From contig JAWNGF010000012.1 in assembly GCA_037039685.1 (NCBI GenBank), forward strand, positions 1,674,001 through 1,738,000: DNA of 64,000 nucleotides. Direction: 5' to 3'. Position numbers and translations under genes: made by a program. The DNA is from Ceratobasidium sp. AG-K (Eukaryota > Basidiomycota > Agaricomycetes > Cantharellales > Ceratobasidiaceae). This document shows positions 19,350-30,220 of the stretch, in pieces. Every line of letters starts with the position of its first letter. The stretch's first letter is position 1. The notes below the pieces were generated by a model. That model had not been told where the DNA came from. It ran no database searches and was given only the letters and a program-made list of their open reading frames with translations.

Positions 19350-22300
19350 AATAATCCTCCTTTGTCTTCAGAACCTCTGTACTGTGCTGCTCTTCACAAA
19401 AATACAGCCCCATTCTACCTATTGACATTGAGGGAATTACAGACTCCTATTCTGCTTTGCTTGACTCTGGTTCATCTGCCAACTCTATCAACCCCCAATT
19501 TGCTCATCGCCACTCCCTGACTCTCACTGAGCTACCAGCAGCACGCCAAGTAGTTGGAATCAATGGCAAAGAAGTCAGGGACTCCATCAGACTCAAGTGC
19601 TGCTTCAAATTTACTACCCTCTCACATTCTTTCACTCAAACCTTCTACCGCTTGCCGCTTGGAGACAGAAACATGATTCTAGGCATGCCCTGGTTACAAG
19701 AAGCTAACCCTGACATCAATTGGTCTCCTCTTGAGGTTCTTCCACACAAATCCATGGAGTCCAGACTGGCAGAAGTGTCCCCCCTTCACAAGATTGTTCC
19801 CCCAATATTTCATGACTTCCTAAGCATCTTTGGTGATGAATTCTTTGTCAAACTGCCACCTCATTGTCCCTATGACTGTGAGATCAACCTGGAGCCTGGA
19901 AAAGACGTCCCCTGGGGGCTAATTTATCCTATGACACCCAAGGAGACTGCTGTTCTCAAGCAGTATATTGAGACTGAGCTGGCTGCTGGGAAGATTAGGC
20001 CAAGTACTTCACCTGAAGACACTTCTATGATGTTTGTTCCCAAGGGACTTGATGACCTGAGACTGGTGAATGATTACCGTTGCCTTAACAACAACACCAT
20101 CAAAGGTTGCTACCCCCTCCCACGCCAAGAAGACCTTGTGGAGAAACTCAAGCATGCTAAGATATTTACTGAGCTGGATTTGCACTCTGGATACAACAAT
20201 GTGCAAATCAAAGAAGGAGATGAGCGGAAAACTGCTTTCAGAACGAAATATGGCTTGTTTGAGCATTTGGTTATGCCTTTTGGTCTTTGCAACGCTCCTG
20301 CTGTTTTCCAACACTTCAGGAACAATATTTTCTGTGACCTGCTGGACATCACTGTCATTGTTTACCTTGATGACATCCTGATCTTCTCGAATTCCATTGC
20401 TGAGCATGAGGAACATGTCAAAGAAGTGCTTAAGCAACTCAGGGACAATCAGCTCTTCTGCAACCCTGCCAAATGCCACTACTTTGTCTCATCAGTCAAC
20501 TATATTGGCCTCATGATCACTCCTGAAGGCATCTCCATGGAAAAGGACAAGGTTCCAGTGGTCAAGGAATGGCCTGCTCCTCTCACTGTGAAACAAGTTC
20601 GAGCATTCCTGGGCTTTGCCAACTTTTCTTGCTGCTTTGTGCCTGATTTCAGCCGCTAAGCATGCCCTCTGAATGATCTCACCAAGAAGGAGGTTGCCTG
20701 GCAATGGACAGAGGCTGAGCAGTGCTCATTTGATGCATTCAAGGAAGCAATTTGCATGGAACCCACTCTTGCACAACCAGATGAGAAGCTGCCCTATTTC
20801 CTGGAGACAGATGCTTCTGGCACCGCCCTGGGTGCTGTGCCATCACAGAGACAGGCTGATGGTTGCTTGCACCCTGTTGCCTTCATGTCTGCAAGCTTCT
20901 CCCCTGCTGAGCTGAACTATGACACTCATGACAAGGAATCATTGGCTATTATTTGGTCTTTTGAACACTGGTGCATTTTCCTGGAAGGAACTTAGCAGCC
21001 AATCACTGTCTTCACTGATCACAAGAACTTGGAGTATTGGAAAAATGCTAGGACATTCAATCATCATCATGTGCGCTGGTATCTGCTACTTGCTTCTTAG
21101 AACCTTGTCATCACTTACAGACCAGGTAAACAGTCCCAGAAACCAGATGCCTTGTCCAGACACGCAGATCACATGGCAGAAGAGCCTCTTCCTCAACTAA
21201 TGATCAGGGAGGATCAATTTTCTGGCTTCTCTGCTATGATCAGTGCTTCCTTCCTTGAGAAACTCAAAGAGGCGCTTCTTGGTGACCCTAGCCTTGACAC
21301 TGTGATGTCTGCTGCCTTGGAACCTGCCAAAATGCCACATTCCATTGCTCAAAAGTTCAAAGATTACACTCTAAGCAAAGGAGTTTTTTTGTACCAAGGC
21401 AGCATTGTTGTTCCAGATCAACCTGAGCTCAAACAGGAGTTGCTATCTCATTTCCATGACACTATGGCTGCTGGTCACCAGGCACACGCAAGAACTCTAG
21501 AGCTAATATCTAAGCACTACTACTGGCCTGCTGTGAAGTTTCAAGTCAATCTCTATGTGGATTCCTGCAAAATCTGCCAAAGGAGCAAGGGCACAGAAAA
21601 GCATGCTCCCCTTAAGCCATTCCCTATTCCTGCTGGCCCTTGGGAGGATATCTCCTATGATTTCATTGTCGAACTTTCCAAGAGCAAGGGCCTTGATAGC
21701 ATCCTGGTTGTTGTTGATTGCTTCTCCAAAATGGTGCATTTCATCCCGTGCAAAGAAGCATCAACAGCAGAAGATGTGGCAGATCTCTTCCTCAAGAATG
21801 TTTGGCATCTCCATGGCACTTCTAAGCAAACAGTTTCAGATAGAGGGTCAACTTTCAACAGCAAATTCCTTAAGGCACTGTACAAGGCACTGCAAATTGA
21901 CCCTGCATATTCCACAGCTTATCATCCACAAACTGATGGCCAAACTGAGCAACTGAATCAAAGGCTGAAGGCTTATTTGCAGGCTTTCATCAACCACAGG
22001 CAGACAGACTGGGTGGATTTGCTACCTCTTGCTGAGTTCTGTCACAACCACTCCAAGAGTGAAGCCACTGGATTATCTCCCTTTGAGCTTGTGTATGGTT
22101 GCTCTCCTGCCATCTCACTGAGCCTAGAACCCATGGGAATGCCAGTTACTGATGACAGGGCTGCAGAACTCAGTGCAGTGATAGAGGAGGTCCAGGCAAC
22201 ATTGAAATGGACTCAGGAGCACTACAAAGTGGCAGATCATGGAGTTTCTATGCCAGAATTTGAAGTTGGAGATAAAGTTTGGTTGTTAGGCACACATATC

Positions 22301-22935
22301 AAGTCCAAACGCCCCAACAAGAAGCTGGATCACAAGCAATATGGTCCCTTCCCTGTTCTGGAGCGCATAGGCTCCCATGCTTACTGCCTAGAGCTCCCTG
22401 AGACAATGAAGATCCATGATGGTTTCCATGTTGCTCTGCTCTCTAAAGTAAAGCAGGACACTGATTTCAAGTGCACCTTCCAATAACCACCCCCTGTGAT
22501 CACAGAAGATGGGGAAGAGGTTTATGAGGTGGACAAACTGGAGATTGGAAGCTGGAAGATGGAATCTGGAAGTACAGGGTCTGTTTGCAAGGCTATGGAG
22601 TGCTGGATGACACTTTTGACCCTGCTTCTGATGTTGTGCACTTGGAGGACAAACTGTGGGACTTCTACGCTAATTTTCCAGATGCCCCACAGCCTGATGA
22701 TCTGGTTCCATGCACCCCACCTCAGGTTGAAAGGGCAGCCGCCATACGCAAGTCCATTGCCACCAAAACCCACCTTCATGCAGCCATTGCCTCACTCATG
22801 CACCCCAAGTTCTGCCCAAACTCCTCTACTGCTGTCCATCATGCCCATTCATTGCCCCCACAACAACACCCCTTTCAACAGCTGGGGCAGCTTGGATACC
22901 TACCTCCACTATATGCCAGAAGGCTTCAAAAGTGA
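19314..22935 (+). pseudogene. Family-B pol polyprotein (protease, RT, RNase H, integrase, chromodomain)
   Basis: Domains in order: protease LDSGSSANSINPQFAHRHSL (19457), RT from about 20030 with IFTELDLHSGYNNVQI and an intact YLDDILIFS active site (about 20360), RNase H with LETDASGTALGAV (20803) and TDHKNLEYW, integrase with the H-H-C-C zinc site (HFHD, HQAH, DSCKICQ; 21450-21590) and D-D-E core (YDFIVEL, SDRGSTFNSK, DGQTEQLNQ), then the QYGPFPV module and a chromodomain (22500-22640). Lesions visible: loss of one G near 19408 (ACAGCCCC versus ACAGGCCCC in the copy at 49268), TAA 20657, TAG 20993, TAG 21098, TAA 22484, and a frameshift near 22540. The polyprotein is therefore dead, but every domain is recognisable. 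Confidence 0.9.
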
Positions 22936-23453
22936 ACTAGACTCAGGCATCCCCTATCCGCTTTGGGCTCATTCCTGCTGCCACCAAGTGTGCCTGTTTG
23001 TGCAAGGGGCCCAATCTTTTCTACCATGTGCGCTATGGCTATCTTTACTACCTCAGCAGCAACAATCCCACTTCCCTGTGCAGCGGTCGGTTCTATTGCT
23101 GGCACCATTTTATTGCACATGATTTCCGCAATTTCCACAAGGTCATTTCTTGGCATCACTACAAAAACTGCCCACTGGAGGTTGAAGTCTCCCTATCCAA
23201 GTATATAGACCAATTCTACATCAGAAACAACAAGGAATTGCACATTTCTTTTGATCAACTCACACTCAGAGACAATCAAGAGCCCAATCCACCTGTCTTC
23301 CAGTACCCAGAGCCTGAATCACTTCCAGAGGAGCCTATGGCAACTTGTGGATGGTTTCCAGAGCCTCCAGTTGCTTCTGATTGGGGCAGCAGTTTCCAAG
23401 TAGGTTGGGGCAAGCAGCAATGGTCCAATGACTCTGCCAATGGTCCATTTTAG
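22841..23453 (+). pseudogene. Family-B ORF3, accessory gene between chromodomain and 3' LTR
   Basis: Codes for about 200 residues; one 1-nt loss near 22962 shifts the frame. It begins MPIHCPHNNTPFNSWGSLDT and overlaps the end of the pol frame by about 95 nt. Later parts read EGFKSELDSGIPY, then YGYLYYLSSNNPTSLCSGRF, YCWHHFIAHDFRNFHKVISW, SLSKYIDQFYIRNNKELHIS, EPESLPEEPMATCGWFPE and WGKQQWSNDSANGPF, stop at 23453. No signal peptide, transmembrane span, zinc finger or known catalytic motif is evident. The LDSG and I-A-H-D segments have counterparts in ORF3 of families A and C. It is present in four other copies of the window (9432, 38254, 50918 and the C-type copy at 13940). I do not recognise the protein family. 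Confidence 0.75.
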
Positions 23454-23459
23454 GGGCAA
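23450..23459 (+). promoter_or_regulatory. Polypurine tract of B1
   Basis: The short G-rich run TTTAGGGGCAA directly before the 3' LTR start at 23460. It is weaker than the 7-10 G runs in other copies. Confidence 0.6.
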
Positions 23460-23969
23460 TGTCACAAGCCTTGTTCCTGACAATGGTCTGTGTGCTGCAC
23501 CTTCAGTACTTGTTGGCTGCCTTTGTTGTTCTGTTTGTGGTTTTCCCCCTGTTGTGTGCTTGTTGGCTGCCACATTGTTTGTTTTGTTGTTTACTCCTTT
23601 GTTGTTGTTTCTCTTGCTTAGCCCTTTGTACATGTGGATCATCGGCATGTATTCTCTGGTTTGTGATTTTTCCGGAGCACTGCGCATTGATCTCCATGTG
23701 CTACATGCTCTTCTTGTTCTGATGTTCCTTTCATGCTCCTTCTGAACTGTTGTGATTTCCACATGTAGATAGTGCTTCCTTTCTTCTGTTGGCTATAAAA
23801 GATGCAAGGGAAATTGTCTTGGAATCCCAAGGACAATTTAACTTGTTGTTTACCCACTCTACTTTGCCCTGAGGAGGTTATCCAACATCTTTTGGAACCT
23901 CTCAGTGATTCTCAGGCCTAAGAGCCACTCATCAGTCTCAAACAACCCTTTGCTGAGCAGGTTGCAACA
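23460..23969 (+). repeat. 3' LTR of B1
   Basis: Runs TGTCACAAGCC...GGTTGCAACA, 510 bp. It is followed directly by the target copy ccaat. Confidence 0.92.
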
Positions 23970-23974
23970 CCAAT

Positions 23975-24743
23975 TCCCCTCAGTGGAACTGGTTCAATCA
24001 TTCTTGGGTTTTGCAAACTTCTATTGCTGTTTTGTTCCTGATTGTAGCAGCTGAGCACGCCCCCTTGACAATCTCACCAAGAAGGAGGTTGCCTGGCAAT
24101 GGACTGAGGCTGAGCAGTGCTCATTCAATGCCATCACGGAGGCAATTTGCATGGGACCAACTCTTGAGAAGCTGCCTTACTTCTTACAAATAAATGCTTC
24201 TGGAACTGCCCTGGGTGCTATGTTGTCACAGAGACAGGAAAATGAACACTTGTACCCTGTTGCCTTCATGTCTGCAAACCTCTCCCCTGCTGAGCTGAGC
24301 TATGACGGTGTTGGCAAGGAGCTACTGGCAATTATTTGGTCCTTTGAGCACTGGCACATTTTCCTGGAAGGAACTGAGCAACCTACCAGTCTGTTCACTG
24401 ATCATAAGGACTTGGAGTACTGGAAAACAGCTAGGACAATTAATGGCTGTCATGCAAGCTGGTACCTGCTTCTTGCAGTCTACCACTGTGTCATTGCTTA
24501 CAGACCAGGGAAACAATCGCAAAAGCTGGATGCCTTGTCCAGGTGTGCAGATCACACAGTAGAAGAACCCCTTCCGCAACTGATGGTCAAGGAGGACCAT
24601 TGTACTGGCCTCTCTGCTATGATCAGTGCTTCCGTTCTGGAGAAACTCAAAGAACTGCTGCTTGACAACCCTAGCTGTGACACAGTGATGTTGGCTGCAT
24701 CTGAACCTTCTAAATTGCCACATTCCACTCCTCAGAAGTTTGA
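23975..24743 (+). pseudogene. Family-B pol, RNase H region of old copy B0 (3' half)
   Basis: Continues copy B0 beyond the B1 insertion. It reads QSFLGFANFYCCFVPD, DNLTKKEVAWQWTEAEQCSF, PYFLQINASGTALGAMLSQR (RNase H, with the Asp of the DAS motif changed to Asn), ELLAIIWSFEHWHIFLEGTE, FTDHKDLEYWKTA and YRPGKQSQKLDALSR. The frame 24151-24743 is open, but the first ~80 codons contain stops. It ends at SAPQKF-like sequence, where a minus-strand solo LTR is inserted. Integrase sequence of the same family begins at 36772 and may be the lost other half. Confidence 0.82.
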
Positions 24744-25252
24744 TGTCACAACCTGCTCAGAGAGGGGTTGTTTGAGATTAATGAGCAGCTCTTAGGCCTG
24801 AGAATCACTGAGAGGCTCCAAAAAATGTTGGATAACCTCCTCAGGTGAAGTAGAGTGGGTAAACAACAAGGTAAATTGTTTTTGGGATTCCAAGACAATT
24901 TCCCTTGCATCTTTTATAGCAAGCAGAAGAAAGGAAGTGCTATCTACATGGGGAAAGCACAACAGCCCAAAAGGAGCATGAAAGGAACATCAGAACAAGA
25001 AGAGCATGTAGCACATGGGGATCAATGCGCAGTGCTCCGGAAAAATCACAAACCAGAGAATACATGCCGATGATCCACATGTACAAAGGGCTAAGCAAGA
25101 GAAACAACAACAAAGGAGTAAACAACAAAACAAACAATGTGGCAGCCAAGAAGCACACAACAGGGGGAAAACCACAAACAGAACAACAAAGGCAGCCAAC
25201 AAGCAATGAAGGTGCAGCACACAGACCCTTGTCAGGAGTAAGGCTTGTGACA
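24744..25252 (-). repeat. Solo LTR, family B, minus orientation
   Basis: A 509-bp LTR (TGTCACAACC...CTTGTGACA on plus). The flanks are tttga on the left and ttcaa on the right, a possible decayed target duplication. The sequence to the right, TTCAAGGATTAC, matches the expected continuation of copy B0 for about 12 bp. Confidence 0.85.
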
Positions 25253-25630
25253 TTCAAGGATTACCATTTAAGTATTTGAATTACAACTGACATAGATGTA
25301 TATACTTACATTTGTGGCTGTTGTACTTGTTTGTATGGACCCTGAGTCCCTGTCTATGCGCGCTTTGCCCATTTCCTTTTCTTCAGTCTTTCCATTATAG
25401 GCTGAGGTAATGTTTTCTGTCTCCTACCTGATATGTATGCTGACATCTTTATGTACTTTGTGTTGCTTCTACTTGGTAGATCTCTTTTCAATTCAGTCTT
25501 TCCAGTGTAGAATGAGTGTTGCTTCTATTAGCTCACAACAGGTTATGAGCCCTGTCACATTTTTTTGTGACACTCTCTGAGCATCAGTACTTCACCATCT
25601 GATGCCAAAGACTATGTCCAGACCACAAGA
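25253..25630 (+). other. Leader or LTR remains of a copia-like element
   Basis: After about 20 bp of B0 sequence the interval turns A/T-rich and non-coding, with two similar blocks, each containing TTCAGTCTTTCCA (about 25383 and 25493). It leads straight into the copia gag start at 25631. It probably contains the 5' LTR/leader, but I cannot place the LTR ends. Confidence 0.4.
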
Positions 25631-27716
25631 ATGTCAAACCCCAACCCATACATGAGCCAGCATTGCTCCAAAACTGAAGACCCCAAAGAGGATGGATCAA
25701 ACTATGTAGGCTGGAACAGCTGGACATTGCAACTTTTGCAAATGGGTCCACTTGACGCCATAGTCACTGGGATGGACCTCCAGCTAGACCAGCCCTCAGC
25801 AAAGCCTGATTTGGTCAAGGAGTGGAAAGCCTGGGACCAGGAGGCTCTCACACAGATTACACTGAGTATCATGGATGGTACTCCCAAGCTAATCAGCCAC
25901 CAAGTCTCAGCCAAACCAGCCTTGGATGCCCTTCCAGCCTGCTGGGAATGCTCCATTGTTAAGAGCCTTGTCTTTCAAGTCAAAAAGCTCCTCTCTGCCA
26001 AGGCTTCCAACAACAAGTTCATGGCCAATATCCTTGCCAAACAATGTGCTCTTGCTCCAAATATTCATAACCTTGGTCTTACTTCCCAAGCCTCTCCTAG
26101 CTCTGATCCTTGTTCATACCCCTCTGCCATCCTATGACACTCTTTGTGCTGTCATTGCTGACAGCACCAGCCTTGACAGATTGACTTTTGATGCCATCTC
26201 CAGACAAGTCCAAAACAAGGAGCAATGGCTCAACTCTGGCTCCAATCTACATGCACTCTACACCAAAAAGAGCCCACCAAGGGCAAATCCTCAAAGCCAA
26301 AGTCCACATAGCCTGCCTGCAAGAATTTTGCCAAAGGAGGCCATGCAAAGGAACAGTGCTGGGCAAATGGGGTGAGATGGAAGGTCAGGGGCCAAAAAGC
26401 AGGAAATCCAAGACCAACAATGCACCTACATCCTCACCTTCATCCAACCCCACTCCACAAGCACAACTTGCTCACATTGAGACATATTCCAACAGCCAGT
26501 CCTGGGTTCATGATGGAATTGCAACGTTCACACCTTCATGCCATGCACTGCTTGTTCATCTACTGGCTCCAACATGTGAGTTACTGACTTGGGTGCATCA
26601 GAACATATGACTCCTCACCTTAGCAACTTAGGGACCTATCACATGTTTGAGCCCTGAGTTGATGTTGAGACTGCCAACAACAACCTCATCAAGGTCCTAG
26701 GTGCAGGTTGCATCCAAATTAAGCTCTGTGAGGCTTATCAAGCTGCCCTTTCCAATGTCCTCCATGTCCCTGCACTCAGCTGCAACCCCCTCTCTGGTAC
26801 TGCCCTTCACAAAGCCAAGAAACATGTTGTTTTGTGCAATCTGGGGTCTGTCAAATTGAGTGGAAGGATAGGGATTTGACAGGCCAGGCAAAATTGAAGA
26901 GAGGGCTACACATCCAAAGTGGACAGACAGCAACTCCAAATCCAAGTGTACTCATTACCTACATCAGTGAGTCAGATTTGGAGGACATGAACAAGCCAGC
27001 AAACAGAAACTTAATGGCACTCACTGCAAGCCCCATTGTACAAGCCAATGTATCCACATGGGATTGTTGTCTTGGCCATACAAACATTGATTATATACTA
27101 GCTATGGACCAAGATGAGTGTGTCAAAGGGATGGAAATTGTTTGCTCACCCAGCCAGCCAAAATTGCCATGCAAACTGTGCCTCCAAGGCAAGCAAACCT
27201 GTGCACCAGTCCCAAAATCCTTGATGTACTGTGACCACAAGCCCCTTGAACTCATTGTCTCTGACATACCTGGCAAGATGGCCATACCTAGGCATAATGG
27301 CCATGAGTATTTTGCTCCATCCATTGACAAGAAGACCTGTGACCTTTGGCTGGCCTTGTTCACTCAGAAAAGCAATGTACATGAGCATCTCAGAGCCATC
27401 TGTGCACCAGCCAAGCTTCAGACAGGCTACAAGGTCGAAATTTTGCGAATAGACAGGGGGCGAGTACAAGTTGAACAAGTTTGAAGCTGAGCTAACAAAT
27501 GCTGGTATTGAACATCAAGTGACCAAGGCCAACTCATCTGCAAGTCACAGGATTGCCCAGCAAGCAACTCGCTATCTAAACAACATGGAGTGCACAATGT
27601 GCAATGAGGCCAAGCTCCTGCTGCAATTCTGTGGGTACACTATACTCCACAGAGCTGAAATCTGGAATTTGACCCCAACAAAGGTGGTCAATGGCATGGC
27701 ACTGCACAAGGCGCTT
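25631..27716 (+). pseudogene. Ty1/copia-type gag-protease-integrase (5' part, broken)
   Basis: Starts MSNPNPYMSQHCSKTEDPKE. A copia-type gag follows: NYVGWNSWTLQLLQMGPLDA, ALTQITLSIMDGTPKLISHQ, and VFQVKKLLSAK. There is a protease-like region (ASEHMTPHLSNLGTYHMFEP after 26590) with frame changes. The GAG-pre-integrase module has CCLGHTNIDYIL and CKLCLQGKQT, and the integrase core EYFAPSIDKKTCDLWLALFT and KNxFEAELTNAGIEHQVTKA, with a frame shift near 27470. Copia order (integrase before RT) separates it from the gypsies. Element A1 is inserted in the integrase at 27716; the remainder resumes at 34952. Confidence 0.8.
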
Positions 27717-28172
27717 TGTCGTGAGCTAGCTCACTCCATCGGACTCGCCTGTTGTCTCGCCTGCCTGTTCTCTTCTTGTGTGTTTGTGTTCCGTTTCTGT
27801 TTGCCGCGTTGCCACCTTCTTGTGGTTCTTCTGCTACATTGTGTAACGCGGCTGTGCTTTGTACGAGTCATGTCTGTTCATACAGCATGACTCACTTGGA
27901 CACTCCTGACTGGTTGACTGTTATGACTCTTGTGGCTGCGTCCTGTATGACTCGGCCTTGTCTTGAATATATATAGAGGACCAACAAGCCTGGTAACCCC
28001 AGCTTGTTTTGTCTCGTCAAAACATCCCTTTGAGTGACACTCAGAACCACCCCTACCCTCAAGAGCCTACAGACACTTAAGTGTGTTGCGGTTCAAGAGG
28101 TCACTTAGGTCTTAGTGCCGTCCACTTTCCATCGCGGCTTGTCTCTTAGCCACCAAGAAGAAGCTTACGACA
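27717..28172 (+). repeat. 5' LTR of A1
   Basis: TGTCGTGAGC...TTACGACA, 456 bp. Contains four TGACTC-type sites, a TATATATA box and the self-priming 12-mer. Confidence 0.95.
27865..28012 (+). promoter_or_regulatory. A1 LTR promoter: bZIP-type sites, TATA box, RNA start 12-mer
   Basis: GAGTCA at 27865, TGACTCA at 27888, TGACTC at 27924 and 27948. The first two form an inverted pair GAGTCATG...CATGACTC. TATATATA is at 27968. AGCTTGTTTTGT is at 28001-28012, about 33 nt downstream, where transcription should start; it is complementary to the primer site. Confidence 0.7.
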
Positions 28173-28174
28173 TT

Positions 28175-28186
28175 ACAAAACAAGCT
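28175..28186 (+). promoter_or_regulatory. Self-complementary primer-binding site of A1
   Basis: ACAAAACAAGCT, two bases after the LTR. It is the exact reverse complement of AGCTTGTTTTGT at 28001-28012. Confidence 0.75.
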
Positions 28187-28202
28187 TAACAAACATACAA
28201 GC

Positions 28203-30203
28203 ATGTCTATTCAAGAAGACGGAGGGTCACGTCCCTCGTCCACTAGATCAACATGAAGAGGACCCAGTCGGGCAGCAAGGCCTACTGGATCATTGAATGA
28301 GCAAGACATCGCACAAACTCAAGCGGGAGGTCCTGCCCGATCACGCTCTCAGAGCCAATCTTCAATGCCAGGAGCTTTCGGCATCTCTGACATGACAATA
28401 GTACAAGAGGAAGAACCCACCATCACGAGTAGAGAACCAGGAGATCTCACAAATGACCCCACTCCAGCTGTGATTCGCATTTCAACTGGAAGTCCAGGGC
28501 CATCACGTCCCTTGTGGCCACTAGGGACTAGGAGGCAGTTCTTTTCTCCCCAGCCCAAGGCTCATGGGGGCATGTTGCTTGTTCCCATTAGGCCTCCTCC
28601 TACACCACACATTCCCAATGTACCTACAGTCCCTCAAATTGGAGGAACCATCACCAACGCAGGACCAATCCCAATAGCTTCCCAGCCAGTCACACCAGCA
28701 ATTCCAGCACCGCCCTATGTCCCACAGGGTTACTCTGGGCAGTCAGCCCCGGTACCACAAGGCGCCGGTGATCCGGGAAGCTCAAGTTCAAGTTCCAGCG
28801 CCAGCGGCAGAACTATAATCAGTAATTTAGACGACCTGAACGACCTCCTAGAAGGAAGACACATCGCCTCCCTTAGGGTTATAGACGGAATGAGGGTCAC
28901 CATGGATCGAAGGCTTAGTGGCCTAGAACAAGCCACACAAGTCCTAGCAAACAACCAACAAATCTTTAACAACTCCATCAACACCCTACAAGGCACCCTA
29001 ACAGACATTCTGAACTCGGCAAGAAATGGCGAACACAATTCCTTTCTAGTCGGACAAGATGTAACACGCCTTCGGAATGAGGTTGCCAACACTCAAGGAC
29101 TAGTGAACAATGTACGCGAAGAACTCAACACTACCAGACAAGGGCAACTTGAATGGAACGAAGCAGTAACTCAAGGACTGGAAAACTTACGACAAGAGGG
29201 AACCTCCTTCACTACCAAAATCACGGAAGTTCAAGAAGCTATCAACAATATGCGAGAAGAAATCGACGAAACTTCCCTGCACGGGATCCCGTCTAGGCGA
29301 TCAAATTCTCCACCACATCCAGACGCGGAATCGACCAGGATCGACGAATTAGAATTAAGAATCCAACGACTAACCGAGAACCCAAACGTCGGTAGCAGTC
29401 CACGACGTCCCAAAGTAACTCGCCCAGAAGCCTTTGACAGAAAGAAAGGGGAAGGTGCTGAAATGTTCATCACACAAATGGAAAGCTACTTTGTGCGACT
29501 AGGCGATCAATATGCTTCCAATGAAGAAAGGATTCGCGAAGCCCTAGCAAACTTCAAATCCGAGAACAGAGCTGCCACTCACTGGGCACAGGTTCTCTTA
29601 CAATCACTCAACCAGGGGGAAAACAACCAAAACCTTGCCTCATGGGAAAGTTTCAAAGCACACTTCATGGAACAGTTCAGCGACCCAAACAAAAAATCTA
29701 AAGCCAAAGCAGATATCCGAAAATGCAAGCAGAACAACTCTGTAGCAAACTACGCTTCGGAATTCCGATATCTTCTGGTAGACGTGAACTGGGGACAAGA
29801 AGCTCTGATCAACCAGTTCAAGGAAGGATTAAAGACAGAAGTCAAGACTGAACTAGCTCGCTTCGAACTGACCCTGATCAATGAAGATGGGACAGAACGG
29901 GAACTTTCCCTTGACCGGTGGATCTCAATTGCAATCTCCATCGACCAGAAACTGCAACAAATCAAGACCTTGACAGGAAAGAAGGCAGCCCAACCAACTA
30001 CCAGCGGACAATCCTCCACAAAGCGGCTGCCTGACGAAGTATACAAAGCAAGGATAGCAACCAACCGCTGCCTGAAGTGCGGACAGGAAGGACACCATTC
30101 ATTCAAATGCTTGTCCAAGGATTGGATAACGACGGAACCAAGTGTTAAAGGAAGAGAAGCAACAATCGTAGAAGACTCGGGAAAAGAAGGGGTCTCCCTC
30201 TAA
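28203..30203 (+). pseudogene. Family-A gag with a stop at codon 18
   Basis: Same gene as in A2 (57104-59104), 667 codons. ATG at 28203 begins MSIQEDGGSRPSSTRST, and codon 18 is TGA (28254-28256) where A2 has AGA. The rest is open to TAA 30201-30203. An internal ATG at 28293 (MNEQDIAQTQAGG) could in principle restart translation and would give 636 residues that keep the whole capsid region and the zinc knuckle CLKCGQEGHHSFKC. Whether that happens is unknown. The Pro/Ser-rich N-terminus, a long helical region, the Retrotrans_gag domain (VTRPEAFDRKKGEGAEMF) and the knuckle are all present. Confidence 0.9.
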
Positions 30204-30220
30204 CTGTGTGTGGAGAGACC
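30179..30220 (+). promoter_or_regulatory. -1 ribosomal frameshift signal, A1
   Basis: Slippery G GGA AAA (30179-30185) in the gag frame, a spacer of about 5 nt, then the stem GGTCTC (30191-30196) with GAGACC (30215-30220); the gag stop lies in the loop. Pol is in the -1 frame. Confidence 0.8.

Larger units (their letters stand above)
16994..23969 (+). mobile_element. Full-length family-B gypsy retrotransposon B1 (TSD ccaat)
   Basis: A complete, though mutated, Ty3/Gypsy chromovirus of 6,976 bp. It has 5' LTR 16994-17494, primer site 17497-17508, gag, a -1 frameshift site, pol with chromodomain, ORF3, a polypurine tract and 3' LTR 23460-23969. It is flanked by the perfect 5-bp duplication ccaat (16989-16993 and 23970-23974). 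It lies inside the RT/RNase H region of an older copy of its own family in the same orientation. The coding parts carry several single stops and 1-nt indels, so it is not autonomous. Confidence 0.93.

Noticed and set aside
28256..30118. Long minus-strand frames opposite gag and pol of A1 and A2 (for example 29750-30118, 30721-31254)
   Set aside because: They are antisense shadows of strongly coding frames, with no independent start context or domain.
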